Shown: positions 32,653 through 45,187 of the stretch, one piece after another | Numbering within the stretch: position 1 is the first letter of the stretch | Layout of the letters: the number at the start of each line of letters is the position of its first letter | The notes under the pieces: model-generated | The model's input: the letters and a program-made list of their open reading frames with translations, nothing else | The model's database searches: none | Told to the model about the DNA's origin: nothing | Translations under genes and position numbers: made by a program | NCBI GenBank assembly: GCA_033060915.1 | Contig: CM065387.1 | Span: 27,892,001 to 27,956,000 of the forward strand | Direction of reading: 5' to 3' | Source: Euryodendron excelsum | Taxonomy: Eukaryota; Streptophyta; Magnoliopsida; Ericales; Pentaphylacaceae | Length of the DNA stretch: 64,000 nucleotides

Positions 32653-35600
32653 TGTAAGCACCCCATTTTTTACCGCTCGGCAGTCTACACTCCGTCCAGA
32701 CTTGTTTTCAAGTCATTGTAGGCATATTCCAATCGAAACCAATTCTCTAGGTCCAAATTCCATCTTTCCATCGCTTCGTGGGCCTATCAAGCCCAAATAG
32801 AGGCAAAATGACCAAAATGCCCTTAGGGGCATTGTCCTTTCCAAACTCTTTCCAATCCCACTCTCGAGACAGTTCATTCCTCGAAACGGTTCCAATCCAG
32901 GCACGTCTCTTCGGAGACGATAAGTCCCCTTTCCAATCCCACTCTCGAGACAGTTTATTCATCGAGACGGTTCCAATCCAGGCACGTCTCTTCGGAGACG
33001 ATAAGTCCCCTTTCCAATCCCACTCTCGAAACAGTTTATTCCTTGAGACGGTTCCAATCCAGGCACGTCTCTTCAGAGATGATAAGTCCCCTTTCCAATC
33101 CCACTCTCGAGACATTTTATTCCTTGAGACGGTTCCAATTAAGGCACGTCTCTTCGGAGACAATAAGACCCCTTTCCAATCCCACTCTTGAGACAATTTA
33201 TTCCTCGAGACGGTTCCAATCCAGGCACGTCTCTTTGGAGACGGTAAGACCCCTTTCCAATCCCTCTCGAGAGACAGTTTATTCCTCAAGATGGTCCGAG
33301 TAACGAAACTACTCACAAAATCGTTAGAGTAGCGGAAATACTCACAAATAGGTCGATATAGGGAATTGGCAACAAACCCCTATGTCACGACGACCGCTGT
33401 TAGAGTGGCGGAAACACTCAAAACCCAGGTCAACACTAGTGTCTGTTAGCCCACTTTGATAAAAAAATGACCAAACTGTCCTTTGGACCTTTTTTCAGAC
33501 TTTCCGGTCAAGATGACCATTTTGCCCCTAGGCATCCGAATGCCCCGGGAACCACACTGGCTCTGGGTATCAAACCGGTAATATCTCGAGAATACTTTTT
33601 ATAGTATTCTCAACCTTCCTTTACCTTTCCGAATCATTCCGAGTCAGTTTCGGCCAACCCGATACAAAATGACCGTTTTGCCCCTAGAGGGCCGGTCTCC
33701 TTCTTCGACCACACCGGCTCTGGGTATCAAACCGGTAATGTCTCGAGAATACTTTTTATAGTGTTCTCAACCTTCCTTTACCTTTCCGGATCATTCCAAG
33801 TCAGTTCCGGCAAACCCGGTACAAAATGACCGTTTTACCCCTGGTGGGCCGGTCTCCTTTTCCGACCACGCCGGCTCTAGGAATCAAACCGGTAACCTCC
33901 GGGAACATTCTGAATAATGTTCCAGATCCCAAGTCTTCTTCCGGGACAATCCGAGTTCGCACCAATAGCTTCCCGGTCCGATTGACCGTTTTGCCCCTAA
34001 GGGCCCGGTCAACCTTTCTGACACATCTTATCCTCGCTTTTCAAGTCAAATACCTCTAGGACACTATTTTAAGTGTTCCTACTCCTTTCTGACCTTCTGG
34101 GTCATTCCCGGCTCGTCCAAATCATTCCCGGACTTTCCTGAGTCACTCCTAGTGAAGCCAAGCTAAAAGTTGCATGGTAGTCACTAGTACAGGCGCCCAA
34201 ATCTAGTCAAAGATATGTTGCTTGCTGACTTATAAAGTTTCCTAAGTGGCTGGTGCCACTAGTAGTGGCGCCAAGCCAAGAATGGGCCTGGCGCCACTCC
34301 TAGTGGCGCCAAGAGCAATTTTGCCCTGGCGCCACTGCAAAAGGCGCCAGGTTTGTCCAACTTCTATAAATACAGAGCCTCATTCAACGTGAAAGGGGTT
34401 TGCAAACTTAACCTAAAAATCCTATATTTCGATATGCAGAGCTCGAGCACCTCCAAAACCCTAGTTTCCTTAGGTTTCCCAAACCCTAGCCACCCTACAC
34501 TAAACCCTAGCCTCCTATACACTTATACACTCCCCCATACACTCATACACTAGCCTTCAACCATCCTTTGAAGACTTGAAGAGCTGCCATCTAAAGCTTG
34601 AAGACAACCCTTGAAGGTTGAAGAAGAAAATCAAGACAAAGACCGAAGACTGAAGACAGCACGGCGCGCAAAATAAACAAAACATACGGTAGGCTCCCTA
34701 TTTAAATTTCCGCACTTCCCCCCTCTCTCTTCTCTCTCCTAACCTACTTGGGTTTTCTCTATTTTAATCCCCCTCCCTTTCTTTGCATGCTTGAAACAAG
34801 GGGATTCCCAGTCCATGTGTAGGATTGGGCTATTGGAGAGTTACCGTGTCGGGGGCTTTCTTCTAGTCTAACCAAAGACCACGTGGGTCCGACCCCCTTG
34901 GTTATGTGGTGAAGCCTTAGCCTTGTATGTTCACGACCCCAAATTGCATTGTGTATATCATAGTCTTGCATCTTCCAAATTTCGTTTTCAAACTCGTTTT
35001 CAAAATCGTTTTCAAACTTGTTTTCAAAATTGCATCAAAATCTCTTTTTCAAAAACTTGTTTTCAAAATCACAATTCTAGGGTGATTCTAGCCTTTCCAT
35101 GGCTAGGGTTGCTTTAGGAAAGTGTTACATTAAAAGTGATCTTTTGGGTCTATATTTTCAAATCTTATTATTTTCCAAAATCACTTTCTTAAAGTGGTTC
35201 TAGCCTTCTTATGGCTAAAATCGCTTTAGGGGAGTGAGACGTTTTCATACCTTCCAAAAACTCTCTCTTCAAAAATCTCTTCCTAAAAATCTCTTTTTCA
35301 ACATACTTTCCTAAAACTCTCCTCTCCAAAGTTGTTTTCAAAAACTCCCTCCAAAATCTATTTTTCAAAACTCCCCTTTTCAAATCTTTTCCAAAATCCT
35401 CTCCTCAAAATCCACTTTCTAAAAATGTTCCCTAAAAATCTTTCCAAAAACTCTCTTCAATAATCTTCCACCAAAAACCTTCCTAGAAAAACTCTCTCCA
35501 AAAATCTTTCCAAAAACTCTCTTTCCAAAATCTCCCTTTTAGAAATTCCCCTCTAGGATTTTCCTTCTAAAATCTTCGTTTCTAAAAACACACTTTCCAA

Positions 35601-37872
35601 AACTCCTTCTCTTTAAAATCTTTTTCCAAAAACTCCCTCTTCAAATTCACTTTCCAAAAGCTCCTCCCTAGGATTCCCTTCTAGAAAACCTTCGCTTCCA
35701 AAAGTGCACTTTCCAAAAACTCTTTCCTTAGAGCCCAAGTCAAGCCCTAGAACCCCCCATTAGGAAATTCTAATTTTCTTTCCAAAAACATGATTTTCAA
35801 ACCTTGCCCCAAACCTAGGTTTCCAAAATCTCTCGTTTTCTACATCAAAACTATAATTTTTCCAAATCTAGGGTTTCTAGAATCTCCCTTTCCAAATCCT
35901 ATTTTCCCTTTAGGAAACCAAATCAAATATTCCTGTTTAGGAAACTAGATCCCATACTCTGTTTTTGGAAACAAAATCAAACCTTCCCTTTTAGAAACAA
36001 AATCCAAATCTTCCCTAGTTCGAACCCTTCCTAAACTTTCACTTTCCTAAACTTTAAGTTTCCAAAACTTGAACATAAAAGTCTTTCTTAAATTTTAAAA
36101 TTCAACTTTCAAATCTTTCTTAATTCAACCCTTTCCTAATTCTACCCTCTTTTCAAACCTAACCTCAAACCTTTCTTAATCTCAAGATTTTCTAGAAAAC
36201 TTTAAGACTTTCTAAATCTTAAACTTTCCAAATTTTAAATCTTTCTAAAATCAAAACTTTCTAAATTTGAAACTTTCTCAAGTTAAATCTTTCTAAACTT
36301 CCAAACTTTCTAAATTCTAAACTGTCCAAAACTTCAAAATCTTTATAAATCCAAGGCTTTTCTAAACTCAAAACTTTCTTAATTCAAACATTTCCTAAAC
36401 TGAAAACTTTCCTTTTTCAAACCTTTCCTACAATGAAACTTTCTTGTTTTCAAAACTTTCTTGTTTTCAAAGCTTTCCAAATTCAAAACTTCCCTTTTTC
36501 AAAACATTACAAAATTCAAAACTTTCTTAACTTGAAACTTTCCAAATTCTAAGCTTTTCTTAAACTAAACTTTTCCTAATTCAAAAGATTTCTAAATTCA
36601 AAACTTTCCAATTTTCAAAAAATTTCCTAATTTGAAAACTTTCCTAATTTGAAACTTTCTTAATTCAAAACTTTCCTAAAGTTGAAACATTCCAAATTCA
36701 AAACTTTCCTAAAGTTGAAACATTCCAAATTTAAAGCTTTCCTAAGTTGAAACTTTCCTAATTCTAAAATTTTCCTAAATCGAACCTTTCCTAATTCAAA
36801 CATTTCCTAAATCCAATCTTCCCTAATTTCCTAAACCTTCCAAGTCAAGTCAAATGTTTTCTAAGTCTCTTCTCTTTCCTAAGTCTAGGTTTCCTAAAAC
36901 CAAGTCTTTCCAAAATCAATCTTTCCAAAGCAAGTCCAATCTTCTCAAATTCAATCTCCTCTTCTAATCTCAAATCAAATCCAGTTTTCAATTCAATCTC
37001 TTTCTTGTAATCCAATTTCTCTCTTCAAATCAATCTCTTTTCAATCGGACTCCGGTCCAAACTACGACTGACCTAATTCCCCCAAAGGGATACGTAGGCA
37101 ACCTTCATAGGTGCAATCACAATACTTTTCAAACTTTCAATTCCACCCTCATGGGTGCGGTTTCCAAAATCTTTCCAAATCTCAAATTCCAATCTATTTT
37201 CAAAATTCCAATTTCAAAATTTCTATTTTCAAATTTTTACTTTCAATTTTCAAACTTTCCAATTTCAATTCTATCTCTTCAAATCTCTTTCCAAATCTAT
37301 TTTTCAATTCTCTCCTATTGCACTTGCATATCATGCATCATGTTAGTTTCTTTTCAAACATTATTTTTCTAAAGTGAAGTAGGATTGAACATTTGTTAAT
37401 TCAAGACTCTCATAGGTGAATCTGGGGTAGATTGACATGTAGGTACCGAAAGGGCGGGGCAGGGTGATAGCTTAGTGCGTCTTCCTTACACATAACCAAC
37501 CTCCGAACCTAGGATCACTGATTTCAAAGACCAAAACGGAGTTATTTTTCTAAAAAGGGCTAAATATTTTCCAAAAGGTTGCCAAACAACCTGTTTTCTT
37601 AAAAATCCTCTCTCGAGGAGATATTTTCAAATCGTTTTCCAAAACCCTAAGTGTAGTTTTCGGATTATTCTTAGTTTGTAGGTGACCTAACTCACCTTAA
37701 TCAAGTTAGGTGGCGACTCCGAATCTTTTTCAAAAGCCCTTTATTCAAACCAGTTTTTCAATTCAAACCTAGTCGCACTCATTCTTCTAGGAGGGTGAGT
37801 TCTAACGAGAGAGTACATCATTTTTCCCGCTTGTGTGAGTATTCCTCGAGTGCGAAAAATCTGGGCGCGACA
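32653..37872 (+). repeat. 3' LTR of element B (5,220 bp)
   Basis: It starts TGTAAGCACC and ends GGGCGCGACA. Contents: 81-bp repeats 32859-33298 (five units plus partial), small hairpins 33296-33425, 157-bp repeats from 33514 (units at 33514, 33670, 33827, 33983), GGCGCC repeats 34253-34350, TATA 34365-34372, telo-boxes about 34456-34510, structured island about 34790-34920, G-poor tract about 34975-37035. It has one more 81-bp unit and one fewer 157-bp unit than the 5' LTR. Confidence 0.94.
34365..34372 (+). promoter_or_regulatory. LTR TATA box, 3' LTR of B
   Basis: TATAAATA in the conserved context. Confidence 0.78.
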
Positions 37873-39137
37873 AAAGGTTGGGGGTAGAGGGCTTGGCAAT
37901 GGGCGAGCAGGTATGGGCTTCAAATTATTGTTCTTCAGAAAGTTGTGGCAGGCCTCAGTTTGGATGCAGGCTAAGGTATCAAAGGTATGGATGCCTCGGG
38001 CAAGTCTGTTAAAGTTAGGTCGTGCCCCAGCAGAGCAATAGTTAGGGGTTGGAGCAAGCACAGTTAAAGTGGGTAAGGGCAAGACAGGGTGTGATTGTAA
38101 TGGTGGACGGTATTGGGGTGGTTGGCCAGGCAGGATGGCAGACACCTCACTTTCCTTCTTGATTAGTCCCCTTATGGTAGCCACCTTGTTGGCTATGTTG
38201 ACAGAACTTTCCCCAGTCGTTGCATAGGAGTCCGTAATCCTCCCTGTCTTGAGACCGTTTTCTATCATCTCCCCTTGCATGATGAGTTCAAAGAAGCTTT
38301 TCCGTACGCTTGTGCAGAGCTTCTCGTAGAATATACCTTGAATGGAATGTACGAACAATTGCACGTACTCCTGTTCTTATAGTGGGGGATTGACTTGTGC
38401 AGTGGCTTCTCTCCATCTTCAGGCATAGTTCTTGAAACTTTCTTTTTCACCCTTACTCATAGTCATCAAAGACCATCGGTCAAAGATGAGGTCGATTTGT
38501 GGCGGTGCTGAGCTTTAAACGCATTGACTAGCTCAATCCAAGTCGTGATCTTCCTTATGTCTAGACGGGTAAACCATTGCAGGGCAAGCCTAGTGAGACT
38601 GTGTTGGAATAATTGTATCAGGAGTTTCGGATCATTCCCATGACCACTCAATGCCCTAGTATGCAGATGAAGATGAGCAATAGGGTTACCAGTGCCGTCA
38701 CACTTTTGGAAGTCAGGCATCTTGAACTTAGCAAGTCTTGGGTGGTCAGTAAAGAAATAGAGCTCGGTATAAGAAGTAAACCCGTAAGCGTCATGGCCAT
38801 GGAGACTTTGCAGTGAATCCTCTAGCCCTTGAATTTTCAAATAGAAAGGGTATAGGGGACTTCTTTTTATGGCAGGTGAAAGCAATATGGTTTCCTCTTC
38901 TTCAATGTTAATCCCTTTGGCATCTTCCTTGTTCCTCCTAACATTGTCAGATTGAAGCACGATCCTCGGGTTGGCGAGTTCAGGGTCCTTGGATGAGGTC
39001 ATGGATGACGACGGGATTGCGGTAGCATCCTTTATGGCCAAGGTTTGAATGAGCTTAAACATTTCATCAATCTTGGTTCTCATTTCGTTGACCTCCTCTC
39101 GAGAGACTTGGGATGACTCTTCAGGGCTAGCAGCCAT
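37873..39137 (-). pseudogene. gag: gag of element C, N-terminal part, frameshifted and truncated by B
   Basis: It starts MAASPEESSQVSREEVNEMR, close to A and B. The gag domain is recognisable (FKMPDFQKCDGTGNPIAHL), and this copy keeps a glutamine codon where A and B share a stop (LIQLFQHSL). A one-base shift near 38500 leaves the frame at HRHKST, and a TAA near 38380 interrupts the later frame, which resumes as QLFVHSIQGIFYEKLC and ends at PLPPTF, just before the knuckle. It is useful for polarising mutations in A and B. Confidence 0.9.
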
Positions 39138-40682
39138 AAGTGAGGCTCTTTGTCGGGTGATAATAGGGTCTCTAGGTGGATGTTGACCCTTTTTTAGAGC
39201 AATGTTGACTCAGTGCAGGGTGATCTCTGTAAACGAAAAAGTAAGAAGCCGAAAAACAAGGACACAAATCACAAGTTAGTTTTTGGTTTTTAGAGAGTTC
39301 TATGCAATGCATGCCCTAAGGTGTCCCTATTTGAGAGGAAAACTAATCATGATGTATTGGCTCACTTTTGGAGATAGGGACTTTTGCCCTTGAATGCAAG
39401 CATCTTACCATTGATTAGGAATCTGAATTCATCATTTATTTGCGAAAAATAAAGAAACTCATTAAACAAAAGAATCAAAGTATATTTTAATAGGGCAGAG
39501 GGAGAACATTTTCCTTTAGACTTCCACCTATCTAATTTCACATATGAAATCCTATACCACTCTTGAGTCTTTAGAATTGCCATATTTGGATTCGATGTCG
39601 AGGAGGTTGTTGAGAAACCTTGTTGGTTGATTGTCTCTCGTCTCCTTGGCAACCTTATCTCCGTGAACATAGAGGGATTGGGGCCCCTCTTTTGGGATGA
39701 CTTGAAATGCATGCAAGGCTTCCTTAAGGTTATGTGGGAACCCTTAGGGTTTGGGTAGATTTAATGCGAGAAAGAGTAACCTTGGTGTCACTCTCTTTGG
39801 GTTGATCATATGCATGAGAATGCAGTGACTTGAATTACTATGGAACTCTTGTCTTGGAATGTCATATGCATGAATCTGGATGTAAAGAGTGTAAAGAGAG
39901 AGAATGCAATTGAAGTAAATATGCATGCATGAATAGTTAGACAAGCATTATAACAGTAAGAATACAGTCATTATAACAATAAGAATAAACAGATGTAGAG
40001 GAAAGTAAAAGCAGTCGCCCTTTCGTCCATGGTTTTGGAAAACTATGTGCATGCCTTAAATTTGCCATAGGTTCGGCTATACATGGTGTCTATATGAGCA
40101 TGAGGTTGAGGGTTTACTAAGGCATCCTAAAAAGGCTCGGTTCCTGGATCTTTAAACCTAAGCCCACTCCTTGAGGTGGTGCCATGATCGATTGGTGATT
40201 CGAGTGGGGGAACCATCAAGAGGTCGTAGACGAAAAAACGGACACAGCATCTTGCCCACAACCAATATACCATTTCCCCTTCTAACTAGAAGGGACGTAT
40301 TAGGGTAAAGAATGCAAGTATCCAGAATGCAAGTATCCAGAATGCAAGTGCATGTGTAGTGTGTGTGATTTTTGAAAGCAGAGGAAAGAGCCCAACAACT
40401 CCCATCCATCCTGTTCATCACATTCATTCATGCATAGTAGTTAGTATGACATTAAACAAACATGCAAACAAAAGCCCACCTACAAAACAAAGATATAAGA
40501 GTTAGCATGTGGATGACAAACTTAATGCAAGGTAATATGAATGGAGTTAAATGCATGTTTTTTAAAACAACTTTGAAATTTTGATTTTGAAAATTGAAAG
40601 TGGATAGAATTGGACAAGTTAATTGAAGACTTTACATAGGTGAAAGGTGAAGAAACATGACTATGGCTTAACCCTCTAAATA
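39138..40682 (-). other. Untranslated leader of element C
   Basis: Homologous to the leaders of A and B. The splice-acceptor-like site before gag is weaker here. No coding frame is supported. Confidence 0.7.
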
Positions 40683-40700
40683 TCCCCAGTGGAGTCGCTA
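40683..40700 (-). other. Primer-binding site of element C
   Basis: On the minus strand TAGCGACTCCACTGGGGA, one G-to-A change from A and B, two bases from the LTR end. Confidence 0.8.
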
Positions 40701-40702
40701 GT

Positions 40703-43700
40703 TGTCACGCCCAAATTTTTTGCACTTGAGGAATACACACAGAAGTGGGAAAAATACTACACTCTCTCATTAGAACTCATCCTCCTAGAGGAATTAGTGC
40801 GACTAGGTTTGAATTGAAAATTGATTTAAATAAAAGATTTTTGAAAAATAATTTGGAGTCACCACCTAACTTGATTAAGTGAGTTAGGTTACCTAAAAAC
40901 TAAGCACAATCCAAAGATTACACTTAGGGTTTTTTGGAAAACAATTTTGAAAATGCTTCCTCAAGAGAGGGTTTTTTTTTTAGAAAACAGGTTGTTTGGC
41001 AACCTTTGGAAACCCGCAAGCCCTTTTTTGAAAATAACTTCATTTGGTCTTTGAAATTGGTGATTCTAAATTTGGAGGTTGGTTACGTGTAGGGAAGACG
41101 CACTAAGCCATCACTCTACCCCGCCCTTACGGTACCTACATGTCTATTCACCCTAAATTCACCTATCAGAGTCTTCGATTAATAAATGTTCAAAACTATC
41201 CACTTTTGAAAAGAATTTCTAAAGAATGATGCATGATACACAAGTGCAAGAAAAGAGAGTTTAGCTTTAAAAATAGATTTAGAAAAGAAACTTGTGATTT
41301 GAAAAGACTTGATTTGAAATTTGAAAGAAGGATTAAAGAATTGAAAATAGATTGAAGATTGGAAAAATGGATTTTGGAATTAGAAACTTGAAAGAGATTA
41401 TGAAATTGGAAATTTAAAAAGGGATGTGCAATTGGAGATTTGAAAAAAGTTATGGAATTGGAGATTTGAAAAAGAGTTATGGAATTGAAGATTTGAAAAA
41501 AATTTATGACAAGAGTTCGATAGAAAAAAGAAGGTTTTGATTTGAAAAAAAAAAAAAGAGTTTTATTTGAACTTAGAATAGAAGATTGAAAATTAAAATT
41601 TGGAATTAAAAAAGATTAGACTTGTTTTGGAAGGATTGAGATTTGAAAAACCCGGACTTAAGAAATATAGGATTTAGGAGGGAGTTGAGATTAAGAAGGA
41701 TTTGACTCGAATGTTGGATTTGGAAAATTAGGATTCGAATTAGGAAAGTTCCATTTTAGAAAGGTTTTATTTTAGGAAAGTTTTGATTTAGGAAATTTTC
41801 ATTTGAAGAAAAGTTTTGAAATAGGAAAGGTTTCATTTTAGGGAAGTTTCAAATTAGAGAAGAATTAAAATTGAAAAGTTTTGAAATTATAATGTTTTGA
41901 AATAGGAAAGTTTCCTTTTTAAGAAAGAGTTGATATTTGGAAAGATTTGAATTAGGAAAAGTTTGATTTTAGTAAGATTTGAAATTTGGAAAGTTTAGAA
42001 TTTATAAAGTTTTAACTTAAGAAAGTTTCAAATTTAGAAAATTTTACCTTAAGAAAGTTTTGGATTTGGAAAGATTTGAAATTGGAAAGATTCAAAATTT
42101 AGAAAGTTTAGAATTTTAGAAAGATTCAAAGTTTAAGTTTTAGAAATAGTTGACATTAAGGAAAGGTTTGAGGTTAAGAAAGATTTGAAAATTTAGATTT
42201 GGAAAGTTGAAATTTGAAAAGGTATGGAATTAGGAAGATCAAGAAGCTTAAGGTTTAAGGAAAGATTTGAAAGTTTAAGTTTTGAAAACTTAAGGTTTAT
42301 GAAGGTATGAGATTAGAAAGGATTGGGATTAGGAAATGTTTGGATTAGGAAAGATTGGGATTTTGTTTCTAAAAGGAAAAGATTGGATTTTGTTTCTAAA
42401 AATGGAGGATTGGATCTAGTTTCCTAAATGGGAGATTATATTTGGGTTCCTAAAATGGAGGATTTAATTTGGCATGGAATTGGAAGGGGAGGTTTTAAAA
42501 ACCCTAGATTTTGGAATAGAAAATATGATTTGAAAATATATACAATTTTGATGTAGAAAATAGGATTTGAAAACCTAAAATTTGAGGCCAAAATAGGAAA
42601 TTGGAAATTATGATTTTGGAAAGAAAATTTGGGCTTCCTAACCATGGCTCTAGGGTTTAACTTGGACTCCAAGAAAAGAGATTTTGGAAAGCGAATTTTG
42701 TGGGAAGGAAGATTTTTGGAAGGAAATCCTAGGAAAGAGTTTTAAGAAAGTAAACTTGAAAAGTGTTTTTTACAAAGTGAATTTTTCAAAAGAGTTTTTG
42801 AGAAGGAATTTGAAAAGAGTTTTTAGGAAAGTAAATTTTTGAAGGAAATTTTTAGAAAACAATTTTTAGAAAGCAATTTTTAAAAGGAGATTGGAGAGAG
42901 TTTTTAGAAAATATGATAGAAAAGAGATTTTGAAGAAGATTTTAAAAGAGGTTTTGGAAATGAAGTTTAAAAAGCAATTTGGAAAGGGATGGAATGTAGA
43001 CTTTTGCAAGCCTCTAAAAATATCTTACTTTTCTAAAACGATTCTAACCATAAGAAAGTTAGAACCATTTGAGGATTGTGGTTTTGAAAACAACAAGGAT
43101 TTAAAAATATAGACCATATTGGTCACTTTAAATGTAACACTTTCCTAAAGCAACCCTAGCCATGGAAAGGCTAAAATCACCTTAGGATTGTAATTTTGAA
43201 AATAAGTTTTGAAGAAAAAAATTTCAATGCAAGTTTTGAAAACGGTTTTGATACAAGTTTTGAAAACAAGTTTGAAAACAGATTTTGAAGAGATGTATGA
43301 TCATGATATGGATAATGCAAGTTGGGGTCGTGAACATACAAGGTTAAAGGTTTCATCACATAATCAAGGGGGCCGAACCCATGTAGTCTCCAGTTAGACT
43401 ACGAGAAAGCCCTCGACACGGTGACTTTCAATAGCCTAATCTTACACATGAACTATACTAGTGACTACTATGCAATTTTTAGCCTAGCTTCACTAGGAGT
43501 GGCTCCGGAAGGTCTGGGAAAGATTTAAAGAGCCGGAAATGGCCCGGAGGGCTAGAAAGGGATAGGAACCCTTAGATTAGTATCTCGAGGGTAGTGGATT
43601 TGAAAAATAATGTCAACATATGTTGGAGGGGTTGACCAAGCCATTAGGGGTAAAACGGTCAATCGAATCGGAAAACTACCGGGATGGACTCGGAAGATCC

Positions 43701-44869
43701 CAGAAGCAAACTCAAAACTTGAAAAAATTAACTAGAATGTTCTAGGAGGTTACCAGTTTGATACCCAGAACCAGTGTGGTAGAAAAAGGTGACTAGGCCA
43801 CTAGGGGCAAAACGGTCATTTTGCATCAGGTTTGCCGAAACTGACTCAGAATGACCTAGAAATGTATCGGAAGGCCAGGGATACTATCAGAAACATCCCC
43901 GGGAGGTTACTGGTTTGATACCTAAAGTCGGTGTGGTTCTCGGGGTGCTCGGATGCCTAGGGGCAAAATGGTCATCTTGACTAGAAGGTCTCGAAATTGG
44001 CTCGAAACTGACTAGAAGGCACCTAATCATATCGGATTGTCTTTAGGACAATCCTGGAAGGGTGGACTTACTGTTCTGAAGACTTAGGTACTTTCTCAAG
44101 AGACGCGCCGGAAATGGCCCTAGGGGCAGTTTGGTCATTTTTCTCTAGAGTGGGCTAGCACGCATTGTTGTTGACCCGGGTTTTGAGTGTTTTCGTTACT
44201 CTAACGGCGGTCCCGTGACATAGGGGTTTGTTGGCAATTCCTTATATCGACTTGTTTATAAGTGTTTCTACCACTCTAACGGTTGCGATGTTTACAAGTT
44301 ATTTCGTTACTCTAACGGTTCGCGATCATTCCAGATACTGCTTGATCTCGAGAAGTTGCTAGGTGGACTTAGCGCTTGAGGAATCAACTTTCTTGGAAGG
44401 CGTGCCAAAATGAATATTTCTTCATTGGCGGTCTAGTAGGCACCAAAGGTGGACCGTTCTACCATCTCGGGGACTTGGGGTCTCGTCCCAGTCGATGAGT
44501 TTGAAAGGACTCACTGTTCCGAAGAGTTCTCTCGAAAATGTGCTAGACAGGATGGACTTACCACCTCGAGGAATGAACTTTCTTGAAAGACGTGCTGGAG
44601 TGGATTTGGAATTGGAATTGGATTGGAATTGGATTGAAAATGGAACTTACCGTCTTCAAGAAGACGTGCCCACTGGAATTGGACCGAACAATGCCCTAAG
44701 GGCACTTTGGTCATTTTGCCTCTATTTGGGCTCAATGGGCCCTGCAAAGCGATTAATTGACAGGATTAGACTTGGAAAGTTGATTTAAATTGGAATATGC
44801 CCACATTGACTTGAATACAAGTCTGGACAGACTGGAGACTGCCGAGCGGGCAAAAATGGGGTGCTTACA
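40703..44869 (-). repeat. 5' LTR of element C (4,167 bp), promoter region deleted
   Basis: It starts TGTAAGC (complement 44863-44869) and ends TGACA (complement at 40703). It is more diverged than the LTRs of A and B. The block holding the GGCGCC repeats, TATA box, telo-boxes and GA-rich segment is missing: the structured island (about 43310-43450) runs directly into TACTAGTGACTAC, which elsewhere lies upstream of that block. The 81-bp array (about 44330-44690) is degenerate. Confidence 0.88.
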
Positions 44870-45187
44870 TGAAGCTATGGTATCGAGCCCAGGGTTTTGT
44901 TTCTGAGGAGGAGTACTTAGTAGCTTGCCAAGCATGAGATCAGTATCGTGCTGAGGTAGAGGCTTTGATCACCCGCATATCTTTAATGGAGGCCCGTTGG
45001 GTATGCTATTTATGATTTGTCATTTTTATGTTCTTTATGCATCCTTCGTGTTCTAATACTAGGTCCTCTTTCTTTTGTCTTTCTTCTTGGTCAGGGCCCT
45101 TACGATACAGGCGCTTCTTCTAGTCAGCCTTCCCCGTATGTGCCGAACATGGGTGATTTTGACCTGGATGACGACCTCGCTCGTTGA
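44870..45187 (+). pseudogene. PMD gene of element D, C-terminal end with conserved intron, cut by element C
   Basis: The fragment begins LWYRAQGFVSEEEYL, aligning with the LWRRAGGYVPQAEF segment of B. A TGA follows where CGA is expected (A(CGA)DQYRAE). A 94-bp GT-AG intron (45001-45094) sits where A and B have theirs, and the last exon ends GDFDLDDDLAR with TGA at 45185-45187. The rest of the gene lies across C, off the window to the left. D is divergent, so the shared intron and acidic tail show long-term retention of this gene structure. Confidence 0.85.

Larger units (their letters stand above)
1..37872 (+). mobile_element. Element B: non-autonomous giant-LTR Ty3/gypsy (Tat/Ogre-like) retrotransposon, split by element A
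   Basis: The left LTR (1-5244, truncated by the window edge) and right LTR (32653-37872) match along their length. Between them are a PBS, a leader, gag, an antisense PMD gene and a polypurine tract. The internal region is 5245-8643 plus 27473-32652, because complete element A sits at 8644-27467. No pol domain is visible in any frame. B lies in the minus-strand gag of element C: C sequence begins at 37873, directly after the CA end. The right candidate target duplication is AAAGG (37873-37877); its partner lies left of the window. Confidence 0.9.
37873..44869 (-). mobile_element. Element C (minus): 5' half, interrupted by element B
   Basis: On the minus strand the 5' LTR (44869 to 40703), PBS, leader and gag appear in order until gag is cut at 37873 by B. 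The remaining 3' part must lie left of the window. C sits inside D's PMD gene; the right flank is TGAAG (44870-44874). Confidence 0.88.
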
